A stretch of 64,000 nucleotides of DNA, taken from assembly GCA_035420085.1 (NCBI GenBank), contig DAOLUH010000029.1:8526-72525 (forward strand), read 5' to 3'. The stretch is from DSWT01 sp035420085 (GTDB lineage: Bacteria; Chloroflexota; Anaerolineae; B4-G1; SLSP01). The notes beneath the pieces were generated by a model. It saw nothing but the letters and a program-made list of their open reading frames with translations, was not told the DNA's origin and ran no database searches. Below are positions 40,090 to 48,535 of this stretch, piece after piece (the stretch's first letter is position 1; each line of letters opens with the position of its first letter). The position numbers were made by a program, and so were the translations under genes.

Positions 40090-42060
40090 ATGAATACAAA
40101 ACGCACTTCCAGTCCGGCTCCTATCGAGGCGGCGGATTGCCGCTTTTACGCCGTACAGACGCACACAGCAGGGCCGCAAGGTGCACTCCCGCTGGACGCC
40201 GACTACTTGCGCACCGTCCCCAGCGGTGATCTCTTCGGGCTGACGATGGATGCCGGCATGGGCTGGCCTGCTGGTGAGCTGCGCCACCCCGAATATCTCA
40301 TCCTCGGCATCACGGGCGGGATGCGCGCGGAAGATGGCGCGCCGCTGGCGCTGGGCCTCCACTCCGGGCATTGGGAGACCGACAGGCTGATGCGCGCCGC
40401 CGCCGAAACGTTCGCGCAAATGGAGGCTGTGCCCTTCGCCGCCTATCTGACCGATCCATGCGACGGGCGCACGCAAGGCACGCCGGGAATGATGGACAGC
40501 CTGGCCTACCGCAATGACGCCGCTATCGTGCTGCGCCGCCTCATCCGTTCGTTACCGACGCGGCGCGGCGTGTTGGGCATCGCCACGTGCGACAAGGCCC
40601 TGCCCGCGATGATGATGGCGCTCGCCGCGCAACGCGACGAGGCGTGCGTGCTCGTTCCCGGCGGTGTTACGCTGCTGCCCACGGTGGGCGAGGACCTGGG
40701 CAAGGTGCAGACGCTCAGTGCGCGCTTCGCCCAGGGCGAGATCACGCTGGAAGAGGCCGCCGTGCTCGGCTGCCGGGCCTGCGCCTCTCCGGGCGGCGGC
40801 TGCCAGTTCCTCGGCACGGCGGCAACCAGCCAGGTCGTCAGCGAGGCATTGGGCATGGCGCTCGTCCATTCGGCGCTGGCTCCCTCTGGATCATCGCTCT
40901 GGCTCGACCTGGCCCGGCGCTCGGCGGAGGCGCTGGTCAAGTTGGCGGAAGCGGGCGTGACGATGCACGACATCGTCACCGCGGACGCGCTGCACAACGC
41001 GATGATCGTCTACGCAGCGTTCGGCGGGAGCACGAATCTGTTGTTGCACTTGCCCGCTGTGGCTCACGCCGCCGGGCTGCCACGCCCTACTGTGGCGGAT
41101 TGGGATCACGTCAACCGCATCACCCCCCGGCTGGTGGACGTGCTGCCCAACGGCCCGGTCGGGCACCCGACGGTGCGCGTGTATCTGGCGGGCGGCGTCC
41201 CGGAGGTGATGCTGCACCTGCGCGATCTGGGCCTGTTGCGCCTCGACGCGCTGACCGTGCAAGGCTGTCCGTTGGGTGAATCGCTGGAGGTGTGGGAACG
41301 CTCCGAGCGCCGTCATCGCCTGCGCGAGCAACTGTTTGCGGAAGACGGCATCGACCCCGATACCGTCATCTTTTCGCCGCAGGAAGCAAAGGCGCGCGGG
41401 ATCACCAGCACACTCACCTTCCCCACCGGCAACCTCGCGCCGGCAGGGTCGGTGGTCAAGAGCACGGCCATTGACCCAAGCGTGGTGGACGCAGACGGCG
41501 TGTACCGCAAAACCGGCCCGGCGCGGGTGTTCACGACAGAGCGCGCAGCGATTGCGGCGATTAAAGGACAATCGGCGCATCCCGTGCGGCCTGGCGACGT
41601 GATCGTCCTCATCGGGCGCGGGCCGCTCGGTTGCGGCATGGAGGAGACGTACCAGGTCACGTCAGCGCTGAAGCACATTTCGTGGGGCAAGGAGGTGGCG
41701 CTGGTCACCGATGCGCGCTTCAGCGGCGTGAGCACGGGCGCGTGCATTGGTCACGTCGGCCCGGAGGCACTGGCGGGCGGCCCGATCGGACGGGTGCAGG
41801 AGGGCGACCTGATCGAGATCGTCATTGACCGGGTAAACCTGCACGGCAGCGTCAACCTGGTGGGACATGACGGACGGCAGTATTCACCGGAAGAAGGCGC
41901 GCGCGTGCTGGATGCCCGTCCGCCCCACCCTGATCTCGCGCCCGACCCGGCGCTGCCCGATGACACTCGCCTGTGGGCCGCGTTGCAACAGGTCAGTGGC
42001 GGGACGTGGAGCGGGTGCGTGTACGATGTCGAGGCGATTGTGTCACGGTTACGGCAGTAA
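40090..42060 (+). CDS. yjhG: YjhG/YagF-family D-xylonate dehydratase
   Basis: An IlvD/Edd-superfamily iron-sulfur dehydratase. The 656 residues align throughout with E. coli YjhG/YagF: FYAVQTHTAGPQGALPL, LTMDAGMGW, SDPCDGR-like TDPCDGRTQGT, PYRNDAAIV-like AYRNDAAIVLRRLIRSLPTRR, ATCDKALPAMM, LGCRACASPGGGCQFLGTA (cluster cysteines), AFGGSTNLLLH, ALKHISWGK, and DARFSGVSTGACIGHV. It converts D-xylonate to 2-dehydro-3-deoxy-D-xylonate. The ATG at 40090 follows GGAGGACTC and gives the family length; in-frame upstream ATGs at 40039/40042 do not. It is step three of an oxidative xylose route with the genes at 51889 and 53650. Confidence 0.92.
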   Translation: MNTKRTSSPAPIEAADCRFYAVQTHTAGPQGALPLDADYLRTVPSGDLFGLTMDAGMGWPAGELRHPEYLILGITGGMRAEDGAPLALGLHSGHWETDRLMRAAAETFAQMEAVPFAAYLTDPCDGRTQGTPGMMDSLAYRNDAAIVLRRLIRSLPTRRGVLGIATCDKALPAMMMALAAQRDEACVLVPGGVTLLPTVGEDLGKVQTLSARFAQGEITLEEAAVLGCRACASPGGGCQFLGTAATSQVVSEALGMALVHSALAPSGSSLWLDLARRSAEALVKLAEAGVTMHDIVTADALHNAMIVYAAFGGSTNLLLHLPAVAHAAGLPRPTVADWDHVNRITPRLVDVLPNGPVGHPTVRVYLAGGVPEVMLHLRDLGLLRLDALTVQGCPLGESLEVWERSERRHRLREQLFAEDGIDPDTVIFSPQEAKARGITSTLTFPTGNLAPAGSVVKSTAIDPSVVDADGVYRKTGPARVFTTERAAIAAIKGQSAHPVRPGDVIVLIGRGPLGCGMEETYQVTSALKHISWGKEVALVTDARFSGVSTGACIGHVGPEALAGGPIGRVQEGDLIEIVIDRVNLHGSVNLVGHDGRQYSPEEGARVLDARPPHPDLAPDPALPDDTRLWAALQQVSGGTWSGCVYDVEAIVSRLRQ

Positions 42061-42072
42061 GAATATGACCAA

Positions 42073-42546
42073 ATGACATTCACAGAAACAGATACAGCCT
42101 GGAAAGAGATCCGCTGCTCCCAATGCGGCGCGCCGATCAGGTATCGCACCGATTGGGAGCGCGTTCCTGATTTGTGCAGAAAGTGTCTCGACAAGAAACA
42201 AGCCGAATGGAAAGAAAAACGCTGCGCCAACTGCGGAACCACGATTCGTTACAACGTGAACTGGGACTACGTTCCCGATTTGTGCACGGATTGTTTCGAG
42301 AAGCAGAAGGCCGAATGGAAGGAGAAACGCTGCGCGAATTGCGGGGCGACCATCCGTTACAATGTCAAGTGGGAGCGCGTTCCCGATTTGTGTAAAAGCT
42401 GCCGCGATAAGAAAAAGGCCAAATGGAAAGAGAAACGTTGCGTCAGATGCGGGACGATTATCCGCTACAAGGTCAACTGGGATTATGTTCCCGATTTATG
42501 CACAAACTGCCGCAATAAGCAGAAGGGAAATCGGTTATATTCTTGA
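42073..42546 (+). CDS. Protein of four tandem 36-residue zinc-ribbon repeats
   Basis: 157 residues made almost wholly of four units of 36 residues, each WKExRCxxCGxxIRYxxxWxxVPDLCxxC followed by a basic KKQ/KKK linker. Every unit has two CxxC knuckles 16 residues apart, so four four-Cys zinc sites are expected. Bases repeat with a 108-bp period. No other domain is present. It begins 12 bp after yjhG and ends just before the HicA promoter. Probably a nucleic-acid or protein-binding zinc array; similar arrays in Chloroflexota are uncharacterised. Confidence 0.8.
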   Translation: MTFTETDTAWKEIRCSQCGAPIRYRTDWERVPDLCRKCLDKKQAEWKEKRCANCGTTIRYNVNWDYVPDLCTDCFEKQKAEWKEKRCANCGATIRYNVKWERVPDLCKSCRDKKKAKWKEKRCVRCGTIIRYKVNWDYVPDLCTNCRNKQKGNRLYS

Positions 42547-42570
42547 CATAGATACTATTAATGGTATCAT
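42543..42570 (+). promoter_or_regulatory. HicAB promoter with embedded operator
   Basis: TTGACA (42543-42548), a 16-bp spacer, and TATCAT (42565-42570). The spacer and -10 are covered by an 18-bp near-palindrome at 42551-42568 (GATACTATT / AATGGTATC, 16 of 18 symmetric), the expected place for HicB autorepression. Transcription would start at about 42577, the hicA ATG itself. Confidence 0.78.
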
Positions 42571-42576
42571 TATTAT

Positions 42577-42837
42577 ATGCCCAAGATTGAAGACATCGTC
42601 AGCGCTATGAGACGCAATCCCAAAGGTATCCGCTTTGGAGATCTTCAGCGAGTCTGCGACTTCTATTTTGGACAACCGCGCCAACAAAGCAGCAGTCACT
42701 GCATCTACAAAACACCGTGGCCAGGGGACCCACGAGTGAATATCCAAAATGATAAAGGCATGGCAAAAGCATATCAAGTGAGACAGGTTTTGAGGGCGAT
42801 TGACAAATTGGAGATGCACAATGGAACTGAAAAATGA
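42577..42837 (+). CDS. hicA: HicA-family mRNA interferase toxin
   Basis: 86 residues of the longer HicA type: NPKGIRFGDLQRVCDFYFGQPR, then the catalytic-His strand SSSHCIYKTPWPGDPRVNIQNDKG and a C-terminal KAYQVRQVLRAIDKLE helix. The dsRBD-like fold cleaves mRNA. No ribosome binding site precedes the ATG, and the -10 box ends only six bases upstream, so the message is probably leaderless. It overlaps the HicB gene by 17 bp. Confidence 0.88.
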   Translation: MPKIEDIVSAMRRNPKGIRFGDLQRVCDFYFGQPRQQSSSHCIYKTPWPGDPRVNIQNDKGMAKAYQVRQVLRAIDKLEMHNGTEK

Positions 42838-43150
42838 TCGCTACACCTACCGCGTGACCTGGTCGGAAGAAGACCAGGAATACGTAGGCCTGTGCGCCGA
42901 ATTCCCAGGTCTGAGTTGGCTGGCTGGATCACAAGAAGAGGCGCTCAAAGGTATCCGGCAGGTGGCGGCTGAAGTTGTAGAGGATATGCGGTTAAGCGGC
43001 GAGCCAATCCCTGAACCAATTGCCCTCAAATCGTTCAGCGGCAAGTTCCTGGTGCGCGTACCGCCGGACACTCACCGTCGCCTGGCGCTCGAAGCAGCGG
43101 AAGCCGGGGTAAGTTTGAATCGTCTTGCCAGCGCCAAGCTCAGTCAATAA
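42821..43150 (+). CDS. hicB: HicB-family antitoxin with C-terminal ribbon-helix-helix
   Basis: 109 residues. The degenerate RNase H-like HicB domain (YTYRVTWSEEDQEYVGLCAEFPGLSWLAGSQEEALKGI, about 7-45) is followed by an Arc/RHH-type DNA-binding end (SGKFLVRVPPDTHRRLALEAAEAGVSLNRLASAKL). The RHH is expected to bind the palindrome at 42551-42568. It is translated from the ATG at 42821 within the hicA 3' end. Confidence 0.9.
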   Translation: MELKNDRYTYRVTWSEEDQEYVGLCAEFPGLSWLAGSQEEALKGIRQVAAEVVEDMRLSGEPIPEPIALKSFSGKFLVRVPPDTHRRLALEAAEAGVSLNRLASAKLSQ

Positions 43151-43184
43151 ATGTGCTTGTTTTCGCCCTTGATCAACAAATCAT

Positions 43185-44174
43185 TCAGCGATATATAGTA
43201 CGCGCTACCACCCGCTCAAAATTGCGATAGTAAATCTTCTCCAGCACCTCACGCGGCAAGCCCAGACCGTGATAGCGTTCCACATCATCGGAGGCATCCG
43301 GCACAACGAACGGCCCCGCCTGCTCCAAAAACGCGCGGATCAGCCAGGCCAGGTGCAGGATGAACTGCTTCCCAGATGCGCCGCGCCGCAACACCCGCGT
43401 GTCGAGATCGGTGCCGTAGATGATGCGCTCCTGATAGCGCAGGAAGAAGTCGCGCGCGGCGGCAGGGGCGCGGCTGAAGTCAGCGTACATATCCACGTGC
43501 GGCGTGAGGTCGAAACACACGCCAGGATGCGCGTCGAGGAAGCGGGCCGCACGCGGCAACTCCCGCGAGAGGAAGTAGAAGTGCGCGAGCGTGAGCTTCA
43601 AGCGCGGATGACGTTCGAGAATGTGATCCACCTCAGTGTAGAGGCTTTCTTTGGTAGGGTAACTGCCGTCGGAGTAATCCCACCCGCTCTTGCGCGCCCA
43701 GGCGGGACAACGTTCGGCATCCCAAAACTCGTCCGGGTCGGCCACGTGGAAGACAACCGGAAATTGCTCCTGCTCCAATGCAGCCCACAGCTCTGCGTAC
43801 AACGGCCCATCGAGCGGGTAGGGCAACAGTTTCCGCACCTCTGGCTTGCCTTCGATCAGCTTGAGACCATCGAAGCCCTGCGCTTTGAGCGCCGCCACTT
43901 GCCGCGCCAGCATCTCAGGGGCGTGGGTGGGATCGGCCAACGCCGGGCCATACGCCAGCGCCCCGGAAAGGTAGACCCGCTTCGGGTAGCGTTCCTTGAA
44001 ATGCAGGGCGGCGGCATTTTGGTTTGTCCCGTCGGGATTGGGCAAACAGACCAAATTGGCGCGCGCATAGCCGATCTGATCGAACAACGTCACAACCTCA
44101 TCCAGGGACTCAGGATGTATAAAATGCACATGCCCATCCACAATCGGAAATTTCGCAAACCCAGAAAACTCCAT
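43185..44174 (-). CDS. Amidohydrolase-family (TIM-barrel) hydrolase
   Basis: A 329-residue amidohydrolase-2 type protein: metal-binding PIVDGHVHF at residues 11-19, GLKLIEGKP in the middle, VVFHVADPDEFW, LTLAHFYFLSRELPRAARFL, and a catalytic Asp in IIYGTDLDTRVLR. The family includes decarboxylases and sugar lactonases such as fuconolactonase. It is last in the 51.7-43.2 kb operon, after the ABC permeases. A lactone or ester substrate derived from the imported sugar is plausible but unproven. The ATG at 44174 has GGAGG nine bases upstream. Confidence 0.82.
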   Translation of the reverse strand: MEFSGFAKFPIVDGHVHFIHPESLDEVVTLFDQIGYARANLVCLPNPDGTNQNAAALHFKERYPKRVYLSGALAYGPALADPTHAPEMLARQVAALKAQGFDGLKLIEGKPEVRKLLPYPLDGPLYAELWAALEQEQFPVVFHVADPDEFWDAERCPAWARKSGWDYSDGSYPTKESLYTEVDHILERHPRLKLTLAHFYFLSRELPRAARFLDAHPGVCFDLTPHVDMYADFSRAPAAARDFFLRYQERIIYGTDLDTRVLRRGASGKQFILHLAWLIRAFLEQAGPFVVPDASDDVERYHGLGLPREVLEKIYYRNFERVVARTIYR

Positions 44175-44190
44175 CAACCGCTTCCTCCCC

Positions 44191-44226
44191 CGTCTACCGT
44201 CTACCGGCTACCGTCTACCGCCTACC
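44191..44226. repeat. 7-bp tandem array (CTACCGT)
   Basis: Four to five heptamers CTACCGT/CTACCGG in phase. It overlaps the stop codon of the permease gene. The same unit recurs at 45155-45184 between the two permease genes. Confidence 0.9.
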
Positions 44227-45106
44227 CCTTCACCGACCCCAGCTTCACCCCCGCTGTGAAATACCGCTGCAAGAACGGATAAACCAGCAAAATCGGCACC
44301 ATGGCGATGAAAATCTGGGCGGCGCGGGTGGTCCGGTTGCTGATCAACTGCAACAGGGCCAGGTCGCGCTCGGTGAGCATCCGAGGATCAGGATTGATGA
44401 CGACCGTTTGTAGATAACTTTGCAGCGGATATTTATCCGGTGAATTCATCAGGATCAATCCATCGAACCACGCGTTCCAATGAGCCACCGCCACGAACAG
44501 CGTCAACGTCGCCAAAATGGGCAAAGAGAGCGGCAGGAGGACGCGGAACAGGATCGTCCAATGGCCGGCGCCATCCATTGCGGCGGCTTCCTCAAGCTCC
44601 TTGGGGATGCTCCTGAACGAGTTCGCCAGCAGGATCACGTTGAACACCGGTAGCGCGCCGGGAAGGATGAGCGCCCAGAAGTTGTCAATCAGCCCGGTTT
44701 GGCGGATGACCATGTACCAGGGGATCAAGCCGCCGGAGAACAGCACGGTGAGCAGGAAAAACCACGCGAAGAAGTCGCGCGCGCGGAACTCGGCCTTCGA
44801 CCGCGAGAGCGGATAGGCCACCAGAATGGTCAGGAGCATGTTGACCGGCACGCCGACCAGCACACGCAGCAGGGAAACGCCGAACGACCTGATGAAGGCG
44901 GGATTTTCCAGCACGAACCGGTAGGCCTGCGTGGTAAACTCCACCGGCCATAAGGTCACACGTCCACTGGAAGCAGCCGGCGCAGACGAAAACGAAAGCG
45001 CCAGCGTATGCACAATCGGGAAGGCGCACAGCAGAGCCAGCAACGCCAGCACAGCCAGGTTGACCAGATTCTCGAAAAAAGGTAATTTGACGATCTTTTG
45101 GTTCAT
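44222..45106 (-). CDS. Carbohydrate ABC permease, LplC/YtcP type
   Basis: A 294-residue CUT1 inner-membrane subunit with six hydrophobic helices and the EAA loop ELEEAAAMDGAGHWTILFRVLLPLSLP (about residues 185-210) that docks the ATPase. SGGLIPWYMVIRQTGLIDNFWALILPG and the C-terminal FLQRYFTAGVKLGSVKG are signatures of the LplC/YtcP subgroup, associated with oligosaccharides from plant or algal polymers. No ATPase is encoded in the operon, so a shared MsmK-like ATPase elsewhere is expected. Confidence 0.92.
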   Translation of the reverse strand: MNQKIVKLPFFENLVNLAVLALLALLCAFPIVHTLALSFSSAPAASSGRVTLWPVEFTTQAYRFVLENPAFIRSFGVSLLRVLVGVPVNMLLTILVAYPLSRSKAEFRARDFFAWFFLLTVLFSGGLIPWYMVIRQTGLIDNFWALILPGALPVFNVILLANSFRSIPKELEEAAAMDGAGHWTILFRVLLPLSLPILATLTLFVAVAHWNAWFDGLILMNSPDKYPLQSYLQTVVINPDPRMLTERDLALLQLISNRTTRAAQIFIAMVPILLVYPFLQRYFTAGVKLGSVKG

Positions 45107-45154
45107 CGAAACACACCATCAAAGAATTACGAATTACAAGTGTAGATCAAATCC

Positions 45155-45184
45155 CCGTCTACTGTCTACCGTCTACCGTCTACT
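45155..45184. repeat. 7-bp tandem array (CTACCGT), second copy
   Basis: About four in-phase CTACTGT/CTACCGT units lie in the spacer between the two permease genes. Confidence 0.85.
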
Positions 45185-45186
45185 TC

Positions 45187-46089
45187 TTAAAAGATACGAT
45201 AATCCGCCCATTTGGCCGCCAGCTTGTAAGCGATGCCGATGAGCAATAGCGACACGACCGACTTGAACAGCCCGACGGCCGTCGCCACTCCATACTGGAA
45301 GTTGACGATGCCGATGCGGTAGACTAGCGTATCAATGATGTCGCCGGTGCGGTACACCAGCGGGCTGTACAGGTTGAAAATTTGATCGAACCCCGCATTG
45401 AGAATGTTGCCCAGGCTCAACGTGGAAAGCATAATGATCGTGCCGGAGATGCCCGGCAGGGTGACGTGCCGGGTCTGCTGCCGCCGGCTCGCGCCGTCCA
45501 TCACGGCGGCTTCGTAGAGCGTGGGATCAATGTCGGTCAGCGCCGCCAGGTAGACGATCGCGCCAAACCCAAATGACTTCCACACGTCGGTAGCGACCAT
45601 CGTCCAGGGGAACACCTTGTCATTGCCCAGGAAAAAGATCGGCGGGATGCCCACCAGTCCCAGCAGATGATTCACCACGCCTCCTGACGGCGAGAGGATG
45701 TCAATGAAGATGCCGGCCAGGATCACCCAGGACAGAAAGTGCGGCAGATAGACGATCGTTTGCACTGTGCGCTTGAACGCCTGGCTGGTGACGTTGTTGA
45801 GCATCAGCGCGACCGTCACCGGCACGACCACGCCCGCCACCGCCTTCAGCCCGGCAATGCGGATCGTGTTCCAGAGCACTTGTAGGATGTTTGGCATCCG
45901 CAGGACAAAGGCGAAATTGTCCAACCCGACCCAGGGTGAGCCAAAAATTCCTTTGCCAGGCAGCACGCGCTGAAACGCCATCACGATCCCGACCATCGGC
46001 GCGTAAGCATACACCAGCGCCAGCACCACCGCCGGAGCCAGCATCACATACAGCGGGATTTCCCGCGAAAACTTCCTACGCGGCGCCAT
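45187..46089 (-). CDS. Carbohydrate ABC permease, LplB type
   Basis: A 300-residue CUT1 permease. It starts IPLYVMLAPAVVLALVYAYAPMVGIVMAFQ. GIFGSPWVGLDNFAFVLRMP is typical of LplB, and the EAA-like loop is LYEAAVMDGASRRQQTRHVTLPGIS. It ends in GLFKSVVSLLLIGIAYKLAAKWADYRIF. It is paired with the LplC-type permease downstream. A CCAGTTA heptamer array at 46101-46124 lies upstream between it and the binding protein. Confidence 0.92.
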   Translation of the reverse strand: MAPRRKFSREIPLYVMLAPAVVLALVYAYAPMVGIVMAFQRVLPGKGIFGSPWVGLDNFAFVLRMPNILQVLWNTIRIAGLKAVAGVVVPVTVALMLNNVTSQAFKRTVQTIVYLPHFLSWVILAGIFIDILSPSGGVVNHLLGLVGIPPIFFLGNDKVFPWTMVATDVWKSFGFGAIVYLAALTDIDPTLYEAAVMDGASRRQQTRHVTLPGISGTIIMLSTLSLGNILNAGFDQIFNLYSPLVYRTGDIIDTLVYRIGIVNFQYGVATAVGLFKSVVSLLLIGIAYKLAAKWADYRIF

Positions 46090-46100
46090 ATCCCCAATCC

Positions 46101-46124
46101 CCAGTTACCAGTTACCAGTTACCA
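46101..46124. repeat. 7-bp tandem array (AGTTACC)
   Basis: Three exact AGTTACC heptamers lie in the 43-bp spacer between the binding-protein gene and the LplB-type permease gene. Confidence 0.85.
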
Positions 46125-46132
46125 ATCCCCGC

Positions 46133-47809
46133 TTAATGATTCCGCTCCGCCCACAAATTAACCTCGTTGACGATCTCCGTTCCGCCCAGCTTGTACCAAT
46201 TCTCCACAAACTGGTCGAACGAGCCTATCGGTTCGCCCATAATAATCTTGGTGATGACCTCGTCTTCCATCGGCTGAAGCGTGGGCATTTTCTCCGCCAT
46301 CGTGGCAGTGGGCACACCGTAGAAGCGGTTCAACTGCCCGCGATCGCGCATCACTTGCTCAAGGATGGTGGTGGCCCCGTTTGGGCCGTTGGTGGCGACT
46401 TCCACCCAGGCCTCCAAAGTGCCCTGCTCGAAATACGCCTGGATGATCCGGTAACGCCACTGGGTATCGAGGTCCAGCCCGGAAGGGTCTTTCTTGGCGA
46501 GCGCCTCGCGCAACTTCTTGCCGCCGTCAATCATCGCGTTGGGTTCCCAGAGCACGACCGGCGTGTATTTGTACAGCACCACGTCGGGATTTTCGATGTC
46601 GCCCAGGAATGTGCGGCGGATGTTGTCATCCTCCGTGCCCAGGATGTTGTCTGTCCAGAAATTGATCATGCGGATCAACGCTTCAGGGTGTTCGTACCCA
46701 TTCCTGACCACGAGGAACGCGCCAATAGCCGAATAGTACTGGCTCTTGGCCGGGGTAGCGTCCACGGACGGGATCGGGAACGCGGTCCAAAAGGCGTGGG
46801 GATTGTTCGCCTGGCTCTGGTTCAGGGGATGATACGGATTCCACCACACGCCGAATTCCATGCCGCATTTACCCTGCGCGATCGTTTCTGTCACCTGATT
46901 GATATCCTTGACGCCGAACTCGCGGTCAAGCTGACCATCGGCGTACATTTTTTGCAAGGCCAGCAGCGCGTCGCGCATCTCCGGCTGCACCGAGCCGTAA
47001 ACCAGGCTGCCGCCGCGCTCGTACCAGATGCCGGGATAGGCGTGATACCCGTTGAAGAAGCCTTGCAGATTGGCAATCGCACCCCACAAGGATTTAGTCA
47101 CGCACAAGCCAATCGTATCCTGCGCGCCGTTGCCGTCCGGGTCTTCCTCGGTGAAACGCCGCGAGATCTCCAGCACATCGGCCATGCTGGCGGGCGCCTC
47201 AATGCCGAGTTTGTCCATCCAGTCCTGGCGGATCCACAGCAGCGAGGCCGAGGCGACGGCGGCATCGGTCAGCGGAATGCCCCACAGCCGGCCGTCTATC
47301 GTCGCGGCCTTGAGAGAAATCGGGTCCTGGGTCAACACATCGCGCGTCTTGGCCGATGCCTCCGCTTCGTACACATCCGTCAAATCGGCGAGCAGGCCGG
47401 CCTCATGAAAGAGGTGCAGTTGTTCCGGGCTAACCGCAAACATATCCGGGACATCGCCAGAATTGACCGACAGGCCAAGTTTCTGGCCGTACATCGAGCC
47501 ATCAACCACCCACTTGTAGGTGAGTTTAATGCCAAGCAACTGTTCATAGGCCCGCGTCCAAATGTTGTTGTGGATGTCGTCCTCGCCCAGGAATTTGACC
47601 GTAGCGTTCACTGAGATCACGGACTGCATCTCAATTGACGGATCGTAGCGCTTGGGGATCGCCAGGGGCAATCCCATAAAAGCGTCCTCTGCCGTCACAT
47701 CTGGCGGCGGTGTCGCCTTGCTCGCCGGCTTGCCGCAGGATACGAGCAGCATCACGATCAACAACAAACCCGCCACCTTATTCCATTGTGTTCTGCTGAA
47801 GTGTTTCAT
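46133..47809 (-). CDS. Extracellular sugar-binding lipoprotein, LplA type
   Basis: A 558-residue exported binding protein. The signal has lipobox LLVSC (Cys about 26). A large two-lobe fold of the LplA/DUF3502-like CUT1 group follows: MYGQKLGLSVNSGDVPDMFAVSPEQLHLFHEAGLLADLTDVY, IPLTDAAVASASLLWIRQDWMDKLGIEAP, DPDGNGAQDTIGL (a calcium-binding DxDxNG loop). At over 550 residues it is the large type linked to oligosaccharide or polymer fragments. Its ATG overlaps the stop of the upstream membrane-protein gene (ATGA), so it is translationally coupled. Confidence 0.92.
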   Translation of the reverse strand: MKHFSRTQWNKVAGLLLIVMLLVSCGKPASKATPPPDVTAEDAFMGLPLAIPKRYDPSIEMQSVISVNATVKFLGEDDIHNNIWTRAYEQLLGIKLTYKWVVDGSMYGQKLGLSVNSGDVPDMFAVSPEQLHLFHEAGLLADLTDVYEAEASAKTRDVLTQDPISLKAATIDGRLWGIPLTDAAVASASLLWIRQDWMDKLGIEAPASMADVLEISRRFTEEDPDGNGAQDTIGLCVTKSLWGAIANLQGFFNGYHAYPGIWYERGGSLVYGSVQPEMRDALLALQKMYADGQLDREFGVKDINQVTETIAQGKCGMEFGVWWNPYHPLNQSQANNPHAFWTAFPIPSVDATPAKSQYYSAIGAFLVVRNGYEHPEALIRMINFWTDNILGTEDDNIRRTFLGDIENPDVVLYKYTPVVLWEPNAMIDGGKKLREALAKKDPSGLDLDTQWRYRIIQAYFEQGTLEAWVEVATNGPNGATTILEQVMRDRGQLNRFYGVPTATMAEKMPTLQPMEDEVITKIIMGEPIGSFDQFVENWYKLGGTEIVNEVNLWAERNH

Positions 47810-48525
47810 TGCAATACTCCTTCTACGACGGCTTCCGCATCTGACGACTGTGGGCGAGTCAAACGCGCGCTGATCAATGCCAGCCCCAGGAGACTCAATC
47901 CGGGCAAGATAAAGCGCAGTTTGAGCACTTGTGAGCTAACCTGCATCATCCGCCCAACGGCCGGGTCGCCAGGCTTAAGGAGGAAGGCCAGCACCGTCAC
48001 ATAGATGGGGAAGAAGGCCGTACCCAACACGACGAAGATAGACGCCAGCGACAGCCAGCGCCCTCCACGCGGCACGCGCCGTCCGCACGCCAACAGAATG
48101 AACAGAATCATCATCGGCAGAGCAAAGACGAGCGCCGTCACGGCTCCGGCGATAACACTGCCCGCGCTCATCGTGGGCAGACCGAGTACGGTGAACAGCA
48201 GGCGTTCAGCCCGGCCCGTCAACACGGGCGCGAAAGATGCCAGTGCGCCGATGGCAAAGGCGACGCGCACAATCCCGGAGGCGCGCACCGCGCACCAGAC
48301 GAAGAGCGCGCAGAACAAGAGTCCGGCCATCAGACCGGCGGTTTGCTCGAACGCCATCAGCCGGGCGCGATAAACGCCTGCCGTCATCAACCCGCGCATA
48401 GCCTGGCTTGAAAACCAGCTTCCCACCAGGGCCGTCAGCAAGCCGTAGCCGGTCATCACCACCCCAAGCAGAATCAGAGGCAAATGAGACCGCTGTACCA
48501 AAGGTTGTTTACTCTTGTCATTCAT
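47806..48525 (-). CDS. Six-TM membrane protein of the ABC operon
   Basis: 239 residues with six hydrophobic helices: LPLILLGVVMTGYGLLTALV, AGLMAGLLFCALFVWCAV, IVRVAFAIGALASFAPVL, AGSVIAGAVTALVFALPM, LSLASIFVVLGTAFFPIYV and FILPGLSLLGLALISA. No recognised transporter or enzyme motif. The ATG at 48525 follows GGAGGTGCT; the longer frame to 48549 overlaps the preceding gene. It is coupled to the binding-protein gene by a four-base overlap, so an accessory role in uptake is likely. Family not recognised. Confidence 0.72.
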   Translation of the reverse strand: MNDKSKQPLVQRSHLPLILLGVVMTGYGLLTALVGSWFSSQAMRGLMTAGVYRARLMAFEQTAGLMAGLLFCALFVWCAVRASGIVRVAFAIGALASFAPVLTGRAERLLFTVLGLPTMSAGSVIAGAVTALVFALPMMILFILLACGRRVPRGGRWLSLASIFVVLGTAFFPIYVTVLAFLLKPGDPAVGRMMQVSSQVLKLRFILPGLSLLGLALISARLTRPQSSDAEAVVEGVLQ

Positions 48526-48535
48526 AGCACCTCCC

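Noticed and set aside
46136..47614. Long open frame (492 codons) on the plus strand
   Set aside because: It is antisense to the LplA-type binding-protein gene, has a composition typical of a shadow frame (His/Arg/Val-rich), and has no ribosome site or family motif.
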